Source: Dactylosporangium sp. AC04546
GTDB taxonomy: Bacteria; Actinomycetota; Actinomycetes; Mycobacteriales; Micromonosporaceae
Length of the DNA stretch: 64,000 nucleotides
Assembly (NCBI RefSeq): GCF_022095675.1
Contig: NZ_JAHYSG010000065.1
Span: forward strand, 1-64,000
Direction: 5' to 3'
The notes beneath the pieces are model-generated. The model was not told where the DNA came from, searched no databases, and saw nothing but the letters and a program-made list of their open reading frames with translations. Position numbers and translations under genes: made by a program. Below, piece by piece: positions 8,610 to 17,083 of the stretch. Each line of letters starts with the position of its first letter. Within the stretch, counting starts at the first letter, position 1.

Positions 8610-8963
8610 TTATCGCGCCAGGAGTACCGCTGCCAGGGCCAGAGCACCGGGGACGGCCTGGACGAACAGGATGCGCCGGCTGGCGGTCGCGGCCCCGTAG
8701 ATCCCGGCGACGATGACGCACCCGAGGAAGAAGGCCTGGAACGGCACGGACCGGTCGATCAGGCCCCACACGAGGCCGGCGGCGAGGAAGCCGTTGTAGA
8801 GGCCCTGGTTGGCGGCGAGGGTCTTGCTCGCCTCGGCGAACTCCGCCGTGGTGCCGAACGCCGCGCGGGTGCGCGGCGCCGTCCACAGGAACATCTCCAG
8901 CACGAGGAAGTAGAGGTGGAGGGCGGCGACGAGCCCGACGAGGACCCCGGCGACAACAGACAC
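8610..8963 (-). CDS. DUF1304 membrane protein
   Basis: A 117-residue integral membrane protein with four hydrophobic helices. The DUF1304 hallmarks HLYFLVLEMFLW near the N-terminus and ANQGLYNGFLAAGLVWG in the middle are clear. The family is widespread and of unknown function. It is a single gene, preceded by no obvious operon partner. Confidence 0.85.
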   Translation of the reverse strand: MSVVAGVLVGLVAALHLYFLVLEMFLWTAPRTRAAFGTTAEFAEASKTLAANQGLYNGFLAAGLVWGLIDRSVPFQAFFLGCVIVAGIYGAATASRRILFVQAVPGALALAAVLLAR

Positions 8964-8999
8964 CGCGACAGCGTAGGGCCTTCGGCGCCGCCCGCGCGA

Positions 9000-9335
9000 T
9001 CAGCTGGTCTGGATGCGGATCACGACGTTCTTGTCGGTGACCTCCTGGACCGTGATGTCGAAGCCCTCGGCCTGCGCCGTGCCGTCGACCGGGACACTCA
9101 CGGTGGTGCCGGCCACATCGAGCTTGACGACGCCGTTGTCCACCCCCACGAGCTTCACGTCGACGCCGAGGACCGAGGACTCGGCCTCGACGCCGCGGTC
9201 GAAGGTGACCGTGCAGGCGCTCGTCGAGCACTCGACGTTGTCAGTGGAGCAGGCGGTCAGCCCGCCCAGGCCAAGAACGATGGCGGCGGTGACCACGGTG
9301 GCTTTGCCGGCGATGCGGCGGGTCAGGGTCGTCAT
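9000..9335 (-). CDS. small secreted lipoprotein
   Basis: Residues 1-28 are a lipoprotein signal peptide with a lipobox ending LTAC (Cys29), followed by 82 residues of beta-rich sequence. The mature part has two further cysteines close together (VECSTSACTV), a likely disulphide. The start at ATG 9335 begins the signal peptide exactly; the open frame runs further upstream without meaning. Function unknown. Confidence 0.75.
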   Translation of the reverse strand: MTTLTRRIAGKATVVTAAIVLGLGGLTACSTDNVECSTSACTVTFDRGVEAESSVLGVDVKLVGVDNGVVKLDVAGTTVSVPVDGTAQAEGFDITVQEVTDKNVVIRIQTS

Positions 9336-9367
9336 GCCGACCGAGTCTAGCTGGCGCGGGCCAGGCC

Positions 9368-10123
9368 CTATTTTGTGTCTGCCAGCAGGAACTCGGCCAG
9401 CACCGGGGCCAGCGCGGCCGGGTCGACGTCGTGCGTCTGCCCGTCGAGCACCAGTTCCCGCGCGCCCGGGATGGCCTGGGCGGCCCGGTGTGCCCCGTCG
9501 CGCAGGCCCTGCGGGCTGGCGCCGCCGCTGACCACCAGCGCGCGCACGTCCGCCGGGCGCCAGTCGCGCAGCACGGCGTCGTCGTACGCGAGCGTGTGCG
9601 CGATCGCCTCCAGCGGCGCCCACCCGGGCGAGCCCCGGAACCCGGCGACGACCTCGGCCGGCATGCCGACCAGCGTCATGAACAGCGCGACGGCGTCGCC
9701 CCTGCGGTTGTCGTCGAGCAGCTCGGTGAGCCGTTTGGTGTAGTCGTCGTCGTGGGTGGCGTGCAGCGGCGGCTCGTACAGCACGATCGCCTTGGCCTTC
9801 TCCGCGGCGAGCATCACGAGCGCGGCGCCCGACGAGAGGCCGAACAGGTAGGCCTCCCCACCGGCCGCGTCGACGATCGCGTGGAGGTCCTCGATTTCAC
9901 GGCGCGGGCTGTACGGCAGGGTGTCGCCGCTCTCGCCCCGCCCGCGCCGGTCGTAGGCGTACACGGTGAAGTGGTCGGTGAGCCGGGCCGCGAGCGGCCG
10001 CATCGGCCCGCCGGCCCGGTAGCACATGGCGCCGTCGACGAGGACGAGCGCGGGCCCGCTGCCGCCGCGCTCGTACGCGATGTTCGTTCCGTCGGCCGAG
10101 GTGACGGTCGGCATGGTGGTCAC
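9368..10123 (-). CDS. alpha/beta hydrolase
   Basis: A 251-residue alpha/beta hydrolase. The nucleophile elbow is GLSSGAAL, the oxyanion region VLVDGAMCYR, the YAYDRRGRGESG strand is typical of the fold, and DGQTHDVD near the end gives the catalytic histidine. The substrate is unknown. The start is the GTG at 10123, overlapping the stop of the SRPBCC gene as GTGA, so it is the third gene of the arsR-SRPBCC-hydrolase operon. Confidence 0.85.
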   Translation of the reverse strand: MTTMPTVTSADGTNIAYERGGSGPALVLVDGAMCYRAGGPMRPLAARLTDHFTVYAYDRRGRGESGDTLPYSPRREIEDLHAIVDAAGGEAYLFGLSSGAALVMLAAEKAKAIVLYEPPLHATHDDDYTKRLTELLDDNRRGDAVALFMTLVGMPAEVVAGFRGSPGWAPLEAIAHTLAYDDAVLRDWRPADVRALVVSGGASPQGLRDGAHRAAQAIPGARELVLDGQTHDVDPAALAPVLAEFLLADTK

Positions 10124-10560
10124 GCTCCGTTCGTGAGTCGCTGCAGGTAGACGTCGAAGCGGTCGAGGCTGGTCTGGAAGCCGGCGCGGGCCGCTGGGGA
10201 GCGGTATTGTTCGGGGACGTTGGTCTGGTGGGTGACGACCTCGGTCCGCCCGTCCTCGAGGTCGACGAACGTGATCGTCGTGGTCATCCCGCCCTCGACG
10301 TCGGGCTCCACCCACGCGAGCCGGTCGGGCCGGCTGATCTCGGTGTAGACGGCCCTCATGGTGTACGTGCCGCCGTCGCTGTCGCTGACCATCGTGGTCT
10401 CGAACCGGCCGCCGGGCCGCAGCTCGACGACAATGTTCTCGACGGGCGTGGTGGTGCCGACGGGCCCCCAGAACTCCGCGAGGTGCTCGGGCGTCGTCAT
10501 GCAGTCGAAGAGCAGGTCCGGTGACGCGCGGTGCACGCGCCGGAAGATGAGCTCACTCAT
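10120..10560 (-). CDS. SRPBCC (AHSA1/START-like) domain protein
   Basis: A 146-residue SRPBCC protein: FRRVHRASPDLLFDCMTTPEHLAEFWGP at the N-terminus, GGRFETTM and a C-terminal helix. These helix-grip proteins bind hydrophobic ligands. Pairing with an ArsR regulator by a 4-bp ATGA overlap is a common actinobacterial arrangement in which the SRPBCC protein is the regulated product. The same pairing occurs at 28093-29069, and a lone SRPBCC gene is at 46701. Confidence 0.88.
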   Translation of the reverse strand: MSELIFRRVHRASPDLLFDCMTTPEHLAEFWGPVGTTTPVENIVVELRPGGRFETTMVSDSDGGTYTMRAVYTEISRPDRLAWVEPDVEGGMTTTITFVDLEDGRTEVVTHQTNVPEQYRSPAARAGFQTSLDRFDVYLQRLTNGA

Positions 10561-10904
10561 GCTGTCGCACCTCGCGCCTTGTTGAGCCGTTCAAGGTGGG
10601 CCTCGAGCCGGTCGTGCCGCTCGGCCCAGACCTGCCGATGCCGCTCGATCCACGACACGGCGGCTTCGAGCCGCTCCCCGTCGAGCGCGCAGGGCCGCGC
10701 CTGCGCACTGCGCGACCGCGAGATGAGCCGCGCCCGTTCGAGCACCTTGAGATGCTTGGAGACGGCCTGCTGCGACATGGCGAACGGCTCGGCGAGCTGC
10801 TGCACGGTGGCATCCCCGTCGGCGAGCCGCTCGAGGATGGCCCGCCGAGTGGGGTCCGCGAGCGCCGCGAACACAAGACTGAGTTCGTCCTCAACCACAA
10901 CCAC
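10557..10904 (-). CDS. ArsR-family winged-helix repressor
   Basis: The core ALADPTRRAILERLADGDATV and MSQQAVSKHLKVLERARLI is the classical ArsR/SmtB winged helix. No metal-binding cysteine motif is visible, so it is probably of the non-metal type paired with SRPBCC proteins. I choose the GTG at 10904, preceded by AGGG about 7 nt upstream and matching the usual start just before the first helix; a TTG at 10940 would put the start inside the inverted repeat at 10936-10953. Confidence 0.85.
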   Translation of the reverse strand: MVVVEDELSLVFAALADPTRRAILERLADGDATVQQLAEPFAMSQQAVSKHLKVLERARLISRSRSAQARPCALDGERLEAAVSWIERHRQVWAERHDRLEAHLERLNKARGATA

Positions 10905-10935
10905 ACGTCGAACCCTATCCACAACCGCCGTGTTG

Positions 10936-10953
10936 CACAACTAGTTGGTTGTG
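10936..10953. promoter_or_regulatory. inverted repeat upstream of arsR, probable operator
   Basis: CACAAC at 10936-10941 and GTTGTG at 10948-10953 form a perfect 6-bp inverted repeat, and a second palindrome CAACTAGTTG lies inside it at 10938-10947. It sits about 30 bp before the preferred arsR start, where a self-repressing ArsR would bind. The CAAC/GTTG core resembles the operators in front of the SRPBCC gene at 46701. Confidence 0.5.
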
Positions 10954-11084
10954 AAACCGGCGGCTCGAGTGGTGTGCCAGCCTGGCCAACGCTCGACGGC
11001 ACCGCCGAACAGCTCCACGAACTCCTCAGCAGCGACGTCGCGGCTGCCGGCTGAAGCCGCACTGTGATCGTTGGGTTGCGGTGT

Positions 11085-11131
11085 GACGTTGGTCGATCTA
11101 CCCGCGCACCGAGGGCAGATCGACCAACGTC
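11085..11131. repeat. dispersed hairpin element, GACGTTGGTCGATC family, copy 1
   Basis: Two perfect 15-bp inverted arms, 11085-11099 and 11117-11131, with a 17-nt loop. The arm GACGTTGGTCGATCT recurs at 24022 and 41520. It lies in the 318-bp gap between the hydrolase stop (11223) and the arsR start (10904). The remainder of this gap shows no convincing gene. Confidence 0.85.
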
Positions 11132-11222
11132 GACTACTGGCCCGACCACTCGCGGGCGCCGGGCGCGGGCGAAGTTCCACGGACCCGGGTCCTGGGAGAT
11201 ACGGAGCCGTGCGGGCCGCGGC

Positions 11223-11918
11223 CTAGCTTGCGGCGGCGGCGGCGATGACGGCGGCCAGGTCCTCCGGGCGGGTGAGCTGGGGCCAGTGGCCGGCCGGGAG
11301 GTCGACGTGGTGGACGGTGCGGATGTGGGCGTACTCGCGGACCGGGGGCAGCCCCTGCTCGATCCAGCCGCGCAGCGTGGCGCTGGTGAAGTCGGTCGAC
11401 ACCGCCGTCACCGGGACGTCGTAGCGGGCCGGGTCGTGCAGGTGCTGGCGGTCGCTCAGGACGCCGGCCGGGGACGGGATCGCCAGGGCGCGCAGGGTCT
11501 CCCGCAGCTGCGGGGTCAGGCCCGCCAGCTCCGACTCGTCGAACGCGGACCAGTCCGGCATCGGGACGTTGCCCGCCTCCGACGGGAAGTCGTCCGCGAT
11601 CGGCTCGCCGTGCGGGGTCGGGAAGCCCCCGACGTAGACGGCGTGGGCGACGCGGGAGGGGCGGGCGTCCAGTGCGGCGTGGGCGATGCCCGCGCCGGCC
11701 GAGTGGCCGACCAGGACCACCGAGGACGAAGCGGCGTCGATCGCTGACACCACGGCCTCGACGTGGTCGTGCAGGGTGATGGCCGTGCGGTCGGCGTCGT
11801 GGGTCATGCCGGGGAGCGTGAGCGGGACGGGGTGGTGGCCGGCCTTCTCCAGGGCGGGGGTCACCCGCTCCCACACGGTGCCGTCCAGCCACAGGCCCGG
11901 GACCAGGATGATGTCCAT
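11223..11918 (-). CDS. alpha/beta hydrolase
   Basis: A 231-residue hydrolase of the short EstE/salicylate-esterase-like type: oxyanion segment ILVPGLWLDGTVW, nucleophile elbow GHSAGAG, and LPAGHWPQLTRPEDLA with the catalytic histidine near the C-terminus. It should be an active cytoplasmic esterase or amidase of unknown substrate. It is not closely related to the hydrolase at 9368. Only 15 bp separate it from the downstream end of the EAL-HDOD gene, so both may be on one transcript. Confidence 0.85.
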   Translation of the reverse strand: MDIILVPGLWLDGTVWERVTPALEKAGHHPVPLTLPGMTHDADRTAITLHDHVEAVVSAIDAASSSVVLVGHSAGAGIAHAALDARPSRVAHAVYVGGFPTPHGEPIADDFPSEAGNVPMPDWSAFDESELAGLTPQLRETLRALAIPSPAGVLSDRQHLHDPARYDVPVTAVSTDFTSATLRGWIEQGLPPVREYAHIRTVHHVDLPAGHWPQLTRPEDLAAVIAAAAAS

Positions 11919-11933
11919 CGGGCCAACCTACCG

Positions 11934-13157
11934 TCAGGGCTCGGCGGGGCGGGGGGCGATGATCTGGCCCGTGTACGCCACCGCGTCCAGGTAGGCGCGG
12001 GCCGTGTCCTCGACCGGGAGCGGGGCGGCCAGCAGCATCGGCAGGTCGGACGCCTCGTAGGCGGCGACCAGGGACAGCAGCTCGCCCAGCGGGCCGGCGC
12101 CGGCGACCAGGGCCTCGGTGACGTCCTGGCTCAGGGACAGGCGGACGGTCAGCGCCGCCGCGGGCTGGCCGAGCAGCTCGGCGACCGAGCTCACCAGGCC
12201 GACCGTGAACGCGGCCTCCGGGGGGAGCGCCATACGCGCGGCGATGTTCTGGCACATGCGGGCGCGGGTGATCGCGGCGGAGAGCTGGTGGGTGCCGGGG
12301 TCGTCGAGGTCGCTGACGAGCATGAGGGTGGCCCAGTCGCGGAGGCGGTCGACGCCGAGGAGCAGGACCGCCTCGTGGACCGAGGACACCTTGACCGGCA
12401 GGCCGAGCGCGTCGGCGTTCGCCGCGGCCGTGAGGCGCAGGGCGAGCGCCGGGTCGCTGGTGACCAGGCCGACCACTCGGGCCAGGGGGATGCTCGGGCC
12501 GACGAGCAGGCTGAGCAGCTCGACGCGGGCCAGGCGGGACGGTGACAGGGCGGCGGCGCTCACCACCTGCGGACGGCCCAGCACGTACCCCTGGAAGTAG
12601 TCGAAGCCCAGCTCGCGCGCCTGGTCGAGCTGGCCGGGGGTCTCCAGGCGTTCGGCGACGAGCTGGAGGTTGTCGTACTTGCGGCACCGCGCGACGGTCT
12701 CGGCGAGCTCGGCGAGCGGGGTGTCGAGCACGTCGATCTTGACGTAGGCGGCGAGTTCGAGCAGCGGCTCGTGGCCGAGGCCGAAGACGTAGTCGTCGAG
12801 GGCGATGCGGTACCCCTGGGCGACCAGGCGGGCGACGGCGGCCACGACCTCCTCGTCGAGGTCGACGGTCTCGAGGATCTCCAGGACGACCTGCTCGTGG
12901 TCGAACGGCAGGGGGAGCTCGCCCACCAGGAACTCGCGGGTCAGGTTGACGAAGCACAGGTGGCGGCCGCACAGCGGCTCGATGCCGATCTCGGTGAAGG
13001 CGGTGATCAGCACCCGGCTGGTGGCGTACGCACCGCGCTTGTCGGCCTCCACCGCGCCGGCGTCACCGCGGAACAGCAGCTCGTAGCCGTGGACGCCGCC
13101 GAGCCGGTCGAAGATCGGCTGGCGGCCGACGTGGACGGCGCCGGAAGGGGGCAACAT
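11934..13157 (-). CDS. EAL-HDOD signalling protein (YuxH-like), second copy
   Basis: Same architecture as the protein at 3840: EAL-like barrel (HVGRQPIFDRLGGVHGYELLFRGD onward) and C-terminal HDOD domain. Here the EAL part is less decayed: the Glu motif reads VVLEILE and an aspartate pair survives in ALDDYVFG, followed by YVKIDVLD. The opening ELLFR in place of EAL is usual for the YuxH group. It may still bind cyclic-di-GMP, whereas the copy at 3840 probably does not. Start at ATG 13157; 407 residues. Confidence 0.87.
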   Translation of the reverse strand: MLPPSGAVHVGRQPIFDRLGGVHGYELLFRGDAGAVEADKRGAYATSRVLITAFTEIGIEPLCGRHLCFVNLTREFLVGELPLPFDHEQVVLEILETVDLDEEVVAAVARLVAQGYRIALDDYVFGLGHEPLLELAAYVKIDVLDTPLAELAETVARCRKYDNLQLVAERLETPGQLDQARELGFDYFQGYVLGRPQVVSAAALSPSRLARVELLSLLVGPSIPLARVVGLVTSDPALALRLTAAANADALGLPVKVSSVHEAVLLLGVDRLRDWATLMLVSDLDDPGTHQLSAAITRARMCQNIAARMALPPEAAFTVGLVSSVAELLGQPAAALTVRLSLSQDVTEALVAGAGPLGELLSLVAAYEASDLPMLLAAPLPVEDTARAYLDAVAYTGQIIAPRPAEP

Positions 13158-13197
13158 ACCGCACTCATCGACTCGGCGGTCGCGACAATGAGCAATT

Positions 13198-13860
13198 CTA
13201 TGCGGTACCGGCGAGCGCGTGGATCTTCCAGCCGAGGTCGGGGAAGCCGGCCGCGACGGCGACGTGCGCGCTGGCGACGTTGGCCGGGTCGTGCAGGTAC
13301 AGGGCGACGGCGTCGCCCGCCACGATCCGCCGGGCGGCCCGGGCGACCAGGCGGCGGGCCAGGCCCCGGCCGCGGGCACGCTCCTCGGTGCCGACCGAGA
13401 TCTCCACGCCGGTCGGGTCGTGCGGCTTGAGCCCGACACCGGCCAGGTAGCTGCCGTCCTCGTCGCGGGCCACCAGGACCTCGCCCGGGAAGGGCCGCAG
13501 CCAGTCGGGCAGGCCCGGGCCGTCGGAGGGCTCCCACTCCCCCGCGTCGGGCAGCCCGGCAGTGGGCGCGTCGGACCAGCGGAAGACGCCGGTGAAGAAG
13601 CGGTGCCCGGGCCGGTCGAGCAGGGCGGGCAGCCGGTCGGCCAGCGCCCCGGCGCCGGCCGTGGCGATCAGCTCGGACACGGCCTCGACCCGCCCGGGCG
13701 GGACGGACAGCACGCCGTTTCCGGCGGCGTCGGTCACCCCGATGGCGAGCTGCTCGCCGCCGTCCCAGCGCGGCTTCTCCCGGGCCGCGTGCCCGACCAC
13801 GACCAGACCGCGGGGCGAGGGCCAGCTCCCGAGCCACGTCCGCAGAAACGACTCCAGCAC
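13198..13860 (-). CDS. GNAT-family N-acetyltransferase
   Basis: The C-terminal half carries the acetyl-CoA loop TEERARGRGLARRLVARAAR and the VASAHVAVAAGFPDLGW segment that closes GNAT domains. The N-terminal 110 residues look like a variable extra domain. The substrate is unknown. It ends 40 bp from the EAL-HDOD start and could be upstream on the same transcript. Confidence 0.75.
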   Translation of the reverse strand: MLESFLRTWLGSWPSPRGLVVVGHAAREKPRWDGGEQLAIGVTDAAGNGVLSVPPGRVEAVSELIATAGAGALADRLPALLDRPGHRFFTGVFRWSDAPTAGLPDAGEWEPSDGPGLPDWLRPFPGEVLVARDEDGSYLAGVGLKPHDPTGVEISVGTEERARGRGLARRLVARAARRIVAGDAVALYLHDPANVASAHVAVAAGFPDLGWKIHALAGTA

Positions 13861-13901
13861 CCGTCGATCCTAGCCGCGCGGTTTCGAAAGGTATCGCGGC
13901 C

Positions 13902-13946
13902 GCGGCGCCGACAAATCCGGGCAAACACGGATCATATCGGCGCCGC
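13902..13946. terminator. hairpin behind the snapalysin gene
   Basis: GCGGCGCCGA at 13902-13911 pairs with TCGGCGCCGC at 13937-13946, and inside this ATCCG (13915-13919) pairs with CGGAT (13928-13932), giving an interrupted 15-bp stem. It follows the stop codon of the protease gene transcribed leftward and precedes the GNAT gene. No U-run is present, as usual in high-GC actinobacteria. Confidence 0.5.
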
Positions 13947-13986
13947 AACCGCAAGATCGGCACGGAAAGTGACACGGAATGCGCGG

Positions 13987-14514
13987 CTAGAAGACGGTTG
14001 CGGGGACGGGAGCGGCCGCGGCCGCCGAGGCGAAGTTGCGCTGGACGGCGGAGGCCTCCGCGGCGCTGGGGGTGGCGTTGGCACAGGAGACCGGCGCACT
14101 GCTGCCCGACATCAGGTCACTGCAGAGGCCGGTGCGGTTGTCCGGCAGGCCGAGGATGTGCCCGAACTCGTGGGTCGCGATGCGCAGGACGGAGTAGCCG
14201 TCGTTCACCGCCTCCCGGCCCATCACCCAGCGGCCGTTGCCGAGCGAGGTCGGGTAGGTGCGGGGCCAGCCGTTGTCGGCGGTGACCCGGATGTTCGGGG
14301 TGCGCCCGGCCGGGACGGGGACCAGCCGGACGTTCGTGACGCGGCCGTTCCACAGGGTGGCGGCCTGGTTGACCACGGACACGAACTCCTGGGCCTGGCT
14401 CGCGTCGTAGTAGAGGGTGCGGGTGGCGGCGAACGCCGGGCCGGCGGTGGTGAGCTGGACGCCCAGCAGTGCGGCGACGGCGAGCAGGGCGGCGGCGAGT
14501 CTACGTCTGACCAT
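13987..14514 (-). CDS. snpA: snapalysin-type secreted metalloprotease (M7)
   Basis: A Sec signal peptide (cleavage after AFA, about residue 29) precedes a 146-residue mature domain. The extended zinc motif HEFGHILGLPD (His115, Glu116, His119, Asp125) is the snapalysin form in which Asp replaces the third His, and SDLMSG supplies the Met-turn. Two cysteines (131 and 144) flank it, as in snapalysin. Family members are small neutral milk-hydrolysing endoproteases of Streptomyces. No LysR-type snpR neighbour is present. The gene is divergent from the GGDEF-EAL gene. Confidence 0.9.
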   Translation of the reverse strand: MVRRRLAAALLAVAALLGVQLTTAGPAFAATRTLYYDASQAQEFVSVVNQAATLWNGRVTNVRLVPVPAGRTPNIRVTADNGWPRTYPTSLGNGRWVMGREAVNDGYSVLRIATHEFGHILGLPDNRTGLCSDLMSGSSAPVSCANATPSAAEASAVQRNFASAAAAAPVPATVF

Positions 14515-14605
14515 GGCCGTACCGTACGAGACATCGTTGTCCTTCGATACATTCTGCTCCGGTCATACCGCTCAGGTCGGGCGTCGCCGCCACGATGAAT
14601 GCGGT

Positions 14606-16504
14606 GTGCGACGACTCCTGCGGATGCTGCCGAGCGGCCGGCCGCTGCCCGAGCGCGACTGGCGCGTGCGGCACGGCGCCATCCTGTGGATCGTCGCCGC
14701 CCATGCGCTGGGCCTGTTCCTGTACGGGCTGGCGCGCGGCTACCCGGTGACCCATGCGCTCGCCGACGTGCTGCCGCTGGTCGGCGCCCTGGCCGTGGCC
14801 GGGCCGGCGACGTTCTCCCGCAAGGTCCGGGCCGCCGCGGCGACGCTGGGGCTGATGGCGTCCTCGGCCATCCTGGTGCACCTGGGGCACGGGATGACCG
14901 AGATGCACTTCCACTTCTTCGTGATGCTCGTGGTCATCACGTTCTACATGGACTGGCACACGTTCTTGCTGGCGGCCGCGTTCGTGCTGGTCGAGCACGC
15001 GGTGGTCGGCGTGATCGCGCCGCAGGTCGTCTACAACCACGCCGACGCGTGGGCGCACCCGGTGCGCTTCGCGCTCATCCACGCGCTGTTCGTGAGCGGG
15101 GCGGCGGTGGCCGCGATCGTCAACTGGCGGTTCGCGGACCGGGCGCAGAACGCGGAGCGGGAGATCGCCGAGCGGCTCGCGTACGAGGCCGGGCACGACG
15201 CGCTGACCGGCGTGCTGAACCGGCGCGAGTTCGACCGCCGCCTGGCCGCGACGCTGGCCCGGCCGATCCCGCCGGAGGGGCACGCGCTGTGCTTCCTGGA
15301 CCTGGACCGGTTCAAGATCGTGAACGACAGCTGCGGCCACGCCGCGGGCGACGCGCTGCTGTGCCAGGTGACCGAGCTGATCGCCGCCGAGCTCACCGAC
15401 GGCGACGTGTTCGCCCGGGTGGGCGGGGACGAGTTCGTGGTACTGCAGACGAACCGCGCCGTCGAGGAGGCCACCGCGGTCGCCGAGCGGATCCGCCAGC
15501 GGGTGGCCGCGCACCGGTTCCCGCGCAACGGGCGGGTGTTCTCGGTGGGGCTGAGCATCGGCGTGGTGCCGATCACGACGGACGGCACCGGCGGACCGGA
15601 CGCGATGCGCGCGGCCGACCTGGCCTGTTACGCGGCGAAGAACCAGGGCCGCAACCGGGTGCACGTCGTGTCGGCGGGCGACGAGCGGCTGGACCGGCAG
15701 CGGGACCAGGCGCAGTGGGCCGAGCGGGTGATGAGCGCGGTCCACGACGACAACCTGGTGCTGTACTACCAGCCGATCGTCCCGATCGCCGCGCACGGCG
15801 GGAGCACGTTCGGGGAGCTGCTGGTGCGGATGCGCGGCGACGACGGCCAGCTCATCGGGCCGGGTGCGTTCCTGCCGGCGGCGGAGCGGTACAACCTGGT
15901 CACCTCGATCGACCGCTGGGTCATCGGTGCCGCGATCCGGCGCCTGGCCGAGCGGTACCGGGCCGGCGCGCCCGGCGACGAGACGTTCTCGATCAACGTC
16001 TCGGGCGGGTCGCTCGGCGACGAGGCGCTGCTGGCGTTCATCCGGGAGCGGCTGACGCGGTACCGCATCCCGCCGCGCGCGTTGTGCTTCGAGGTCACCG
16101 AGACGGTCGCGATCGGCGATCTCGGGCAGGCGGTCGCGTTCATCACCGAGCTGCGCGGGCTGGGCTGCCGGTTCGCGCTGGACGACTTCGGCAGCGGCCT
16201 GTCGGGGTTCACGTACCTCAAGCAGCTCCCGGTCGACCTGGTGAAGATCGACGGCGCGTTCGTGCGGGGGATCACGACCGACTCGGTCGACCGCGCGATG
16301 GTCGAGTCGGTGAACCGGATCAGCCACGAGATGGGCCTGCGGACGGTCGCCGAGTTCGTCGAGGACGCCGCGGTGCTCGACGAGCTGCGGGTGATCGGGG
16401 TCGACTACGCCCAGGGGTTCGGCACCGGTGTGCCGGTCCCGTTCGACGACTGGCTGGTGGCGAACCCGCCGCACCCGGCGGCCGCGCTGGCGACCCTGCC
16501 GTAG
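14606..16504 (+). CDS. membrane GGDEF-EAL protein (cyclic-di-GMP synthesis/breakdown)
   Basis: About 170 N-terminal residues form several membrane helices with the histidine-rich stretch HGMTEMHFHFFVM, known from a family of membrane sensors fused to GGDEF domains and chemoreceptors. A GGDEF domain with intact signature RVGGDEF follows, with FLDLDRFKIVND before it. The C-terminal EAL domain keeps the substrate residues NVSGGSL, FEVTET, DDFGSG and VKIDG, while the EAL motif reads ELLVR. Both activities are possible. The start could be GTG 14606 or ATG 14624; neither has a clear ribosome site. Confidence 0.88.
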   Translation: MRRLLRMLPSGRPLPERDWRVRHGAILWIVAAHALGLFLYGLARGYPVTHALADVLPLVGALAVAGPATFSRKVRAAAATLGLMASSAILVHLGHGMTEMHFHFFVMLVVITFYMDWHTFLLAAAFVLVEHAVVGVIAPQVVYNHADAWAHPVRFALIHALFVSGAAVAAIVNWRFADRAQNAEREIAERLAYEAGHDALTGVLNRREFDRRLAATLARPIPPEGHALCFLDLDRFKIVNDSCGHAAGDALLCQVTELIAAELTDGDVFARVGGDEFVVLQTNRAVEEATAVAERIRQRVAAHRFPRNGRVFSVGLSIGVVPITTDGTGGPDAMRAADLACYAAKNQGRNRVHVVSAGDERLDRQRDQAQWAERVMSAVHDDNLVLYYQPIVPIAAHGGSTFGELLVRMRGDDGQLIGPGAFLPAAERYNLVTSIDRWVIGAAIRRLAERYRAGAPGDETFSINVSGGSLGDEALLAFIRERLTRYRIPPRALCFEVTETVAIGDLGQAVAFITELRGLGCRFALDDFGSGLSGFTYLKQLPVDLVKIDGAFVRGITTDSVDRAMVESVNRISHEMGLRTVAEFVEDAAVLDELRVIGVDYAQGFGTGVPVPFDDWLVANPPHPAAALATLP

Positions 16505-16588
16505 AAACCTACAGTGCCGGGCGCCGGCGCCGATCAGCCTGTTGTCCGAGGTTTCTCTCAGGGTCTCTCCCAGAGGCAGGCATGACCG

Positions 16589-17083
16589 GTGAGCATCAGC
16601 ACTGAGGCGGGCCGCTTCCTGACCTTCTCGCTCAACGGCGAGGCGTACGCGCTCGACATCTTCCACGTCACCGAGATCATCGAGTACCGCCAGCTGACGG
16701 CCGTCCCGATGGCCCCGGACTTCGTGCGCGGGGTGATCAACCTGCGGGGGCGCGCGGTGCCCGTGATCGACCTGGGGATCCGCTTCGGCCAGGGCCCGAC
16801 CGTGGTGGGGCGGCGGACCAGCATCATCATCGTGCACAACGGCGACTCGGACATCGGCATCCTGGTCGACATCGTCAACAAGGTCGTCGGGTTCGGCGCC
16901 GCGGACGTGGAGCCGACACCGAGCTTCGGCACCGGCATCCAGCCCGAGTTCATCAGCGGCATGGCGCGGCGGGAGAACGACTTCATCATCGTGCTCGACC
17001 TGGAGCGGGTCCTGTCCCCGGTCGACGTCGCCGAGCTGTCCCGACCCGCCGGGTCGGCCGAGCCGTCCGACGAGAGCCAGTGA
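16589..17083 (+). CDS. cheW: chemotaxis coupling protein CheW
   Basis: A single CheW SH3-like double-barrel domain: FLTFSLNGEAYALDI, the VPMAPDFVRGVINLRG loop that contacts receptor and CheA, and DIGILVDIVNKVV. It links the chemoreceptor to CheA. First gene of an eight-gene operon; the next start overlaps its stop as GTGA. A possible motility-type -10 (GCCGATCA, 16529-16536) lies about 53 bp upstream, but its -35 is poor. Confidence 0.95.
   Translation: MSISTEAGRFLTFSLNGEAYALDIFHVTEIIEYRQLTAVPMAPDFVRGVINLRGRAVPVIDLGIRFGQGPTVVGRRTSIIIVHNGDSDIGILVDIVNKVVGFGAADVEPTPSFGTGIQPEFISGMARRENDFIIVLDLERVLSPVDVAELSRPAGSAEPSDESQ

Noticed and set aside
8144..8647. Minus-strand frame opposite the septum-formation fragment
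   Set aside because: Composition is that of an antisense shadow (HPQVGTGAQHL-type), without motifs, while the plus strand shows a recognisable family pattern.
10941..11222. A small gene in the gap between arsR and the hydrolase
   Set aside because: Short frames here have no family pattern or ribosome site; only the operator and hairpin copy 1 are supported.
13157..13200. FliA-type promoter before the second EAL-HDOD gene
   Set aside because: CTCA and GCCGAG are present on the minus strand but only 11 nt apart, which does not fit the 15-16 nt spacing.
13870..13990. Inverted repeat CTAGCCGCGC / GCGCGGCTAG flanking the gap behind the protease gene as a mobile element boundary
   Set aside because: Only 10 bp, one arm covers the stop codon, and the 120 bp between hold a terminator-like hairpin but no target duplication or element.
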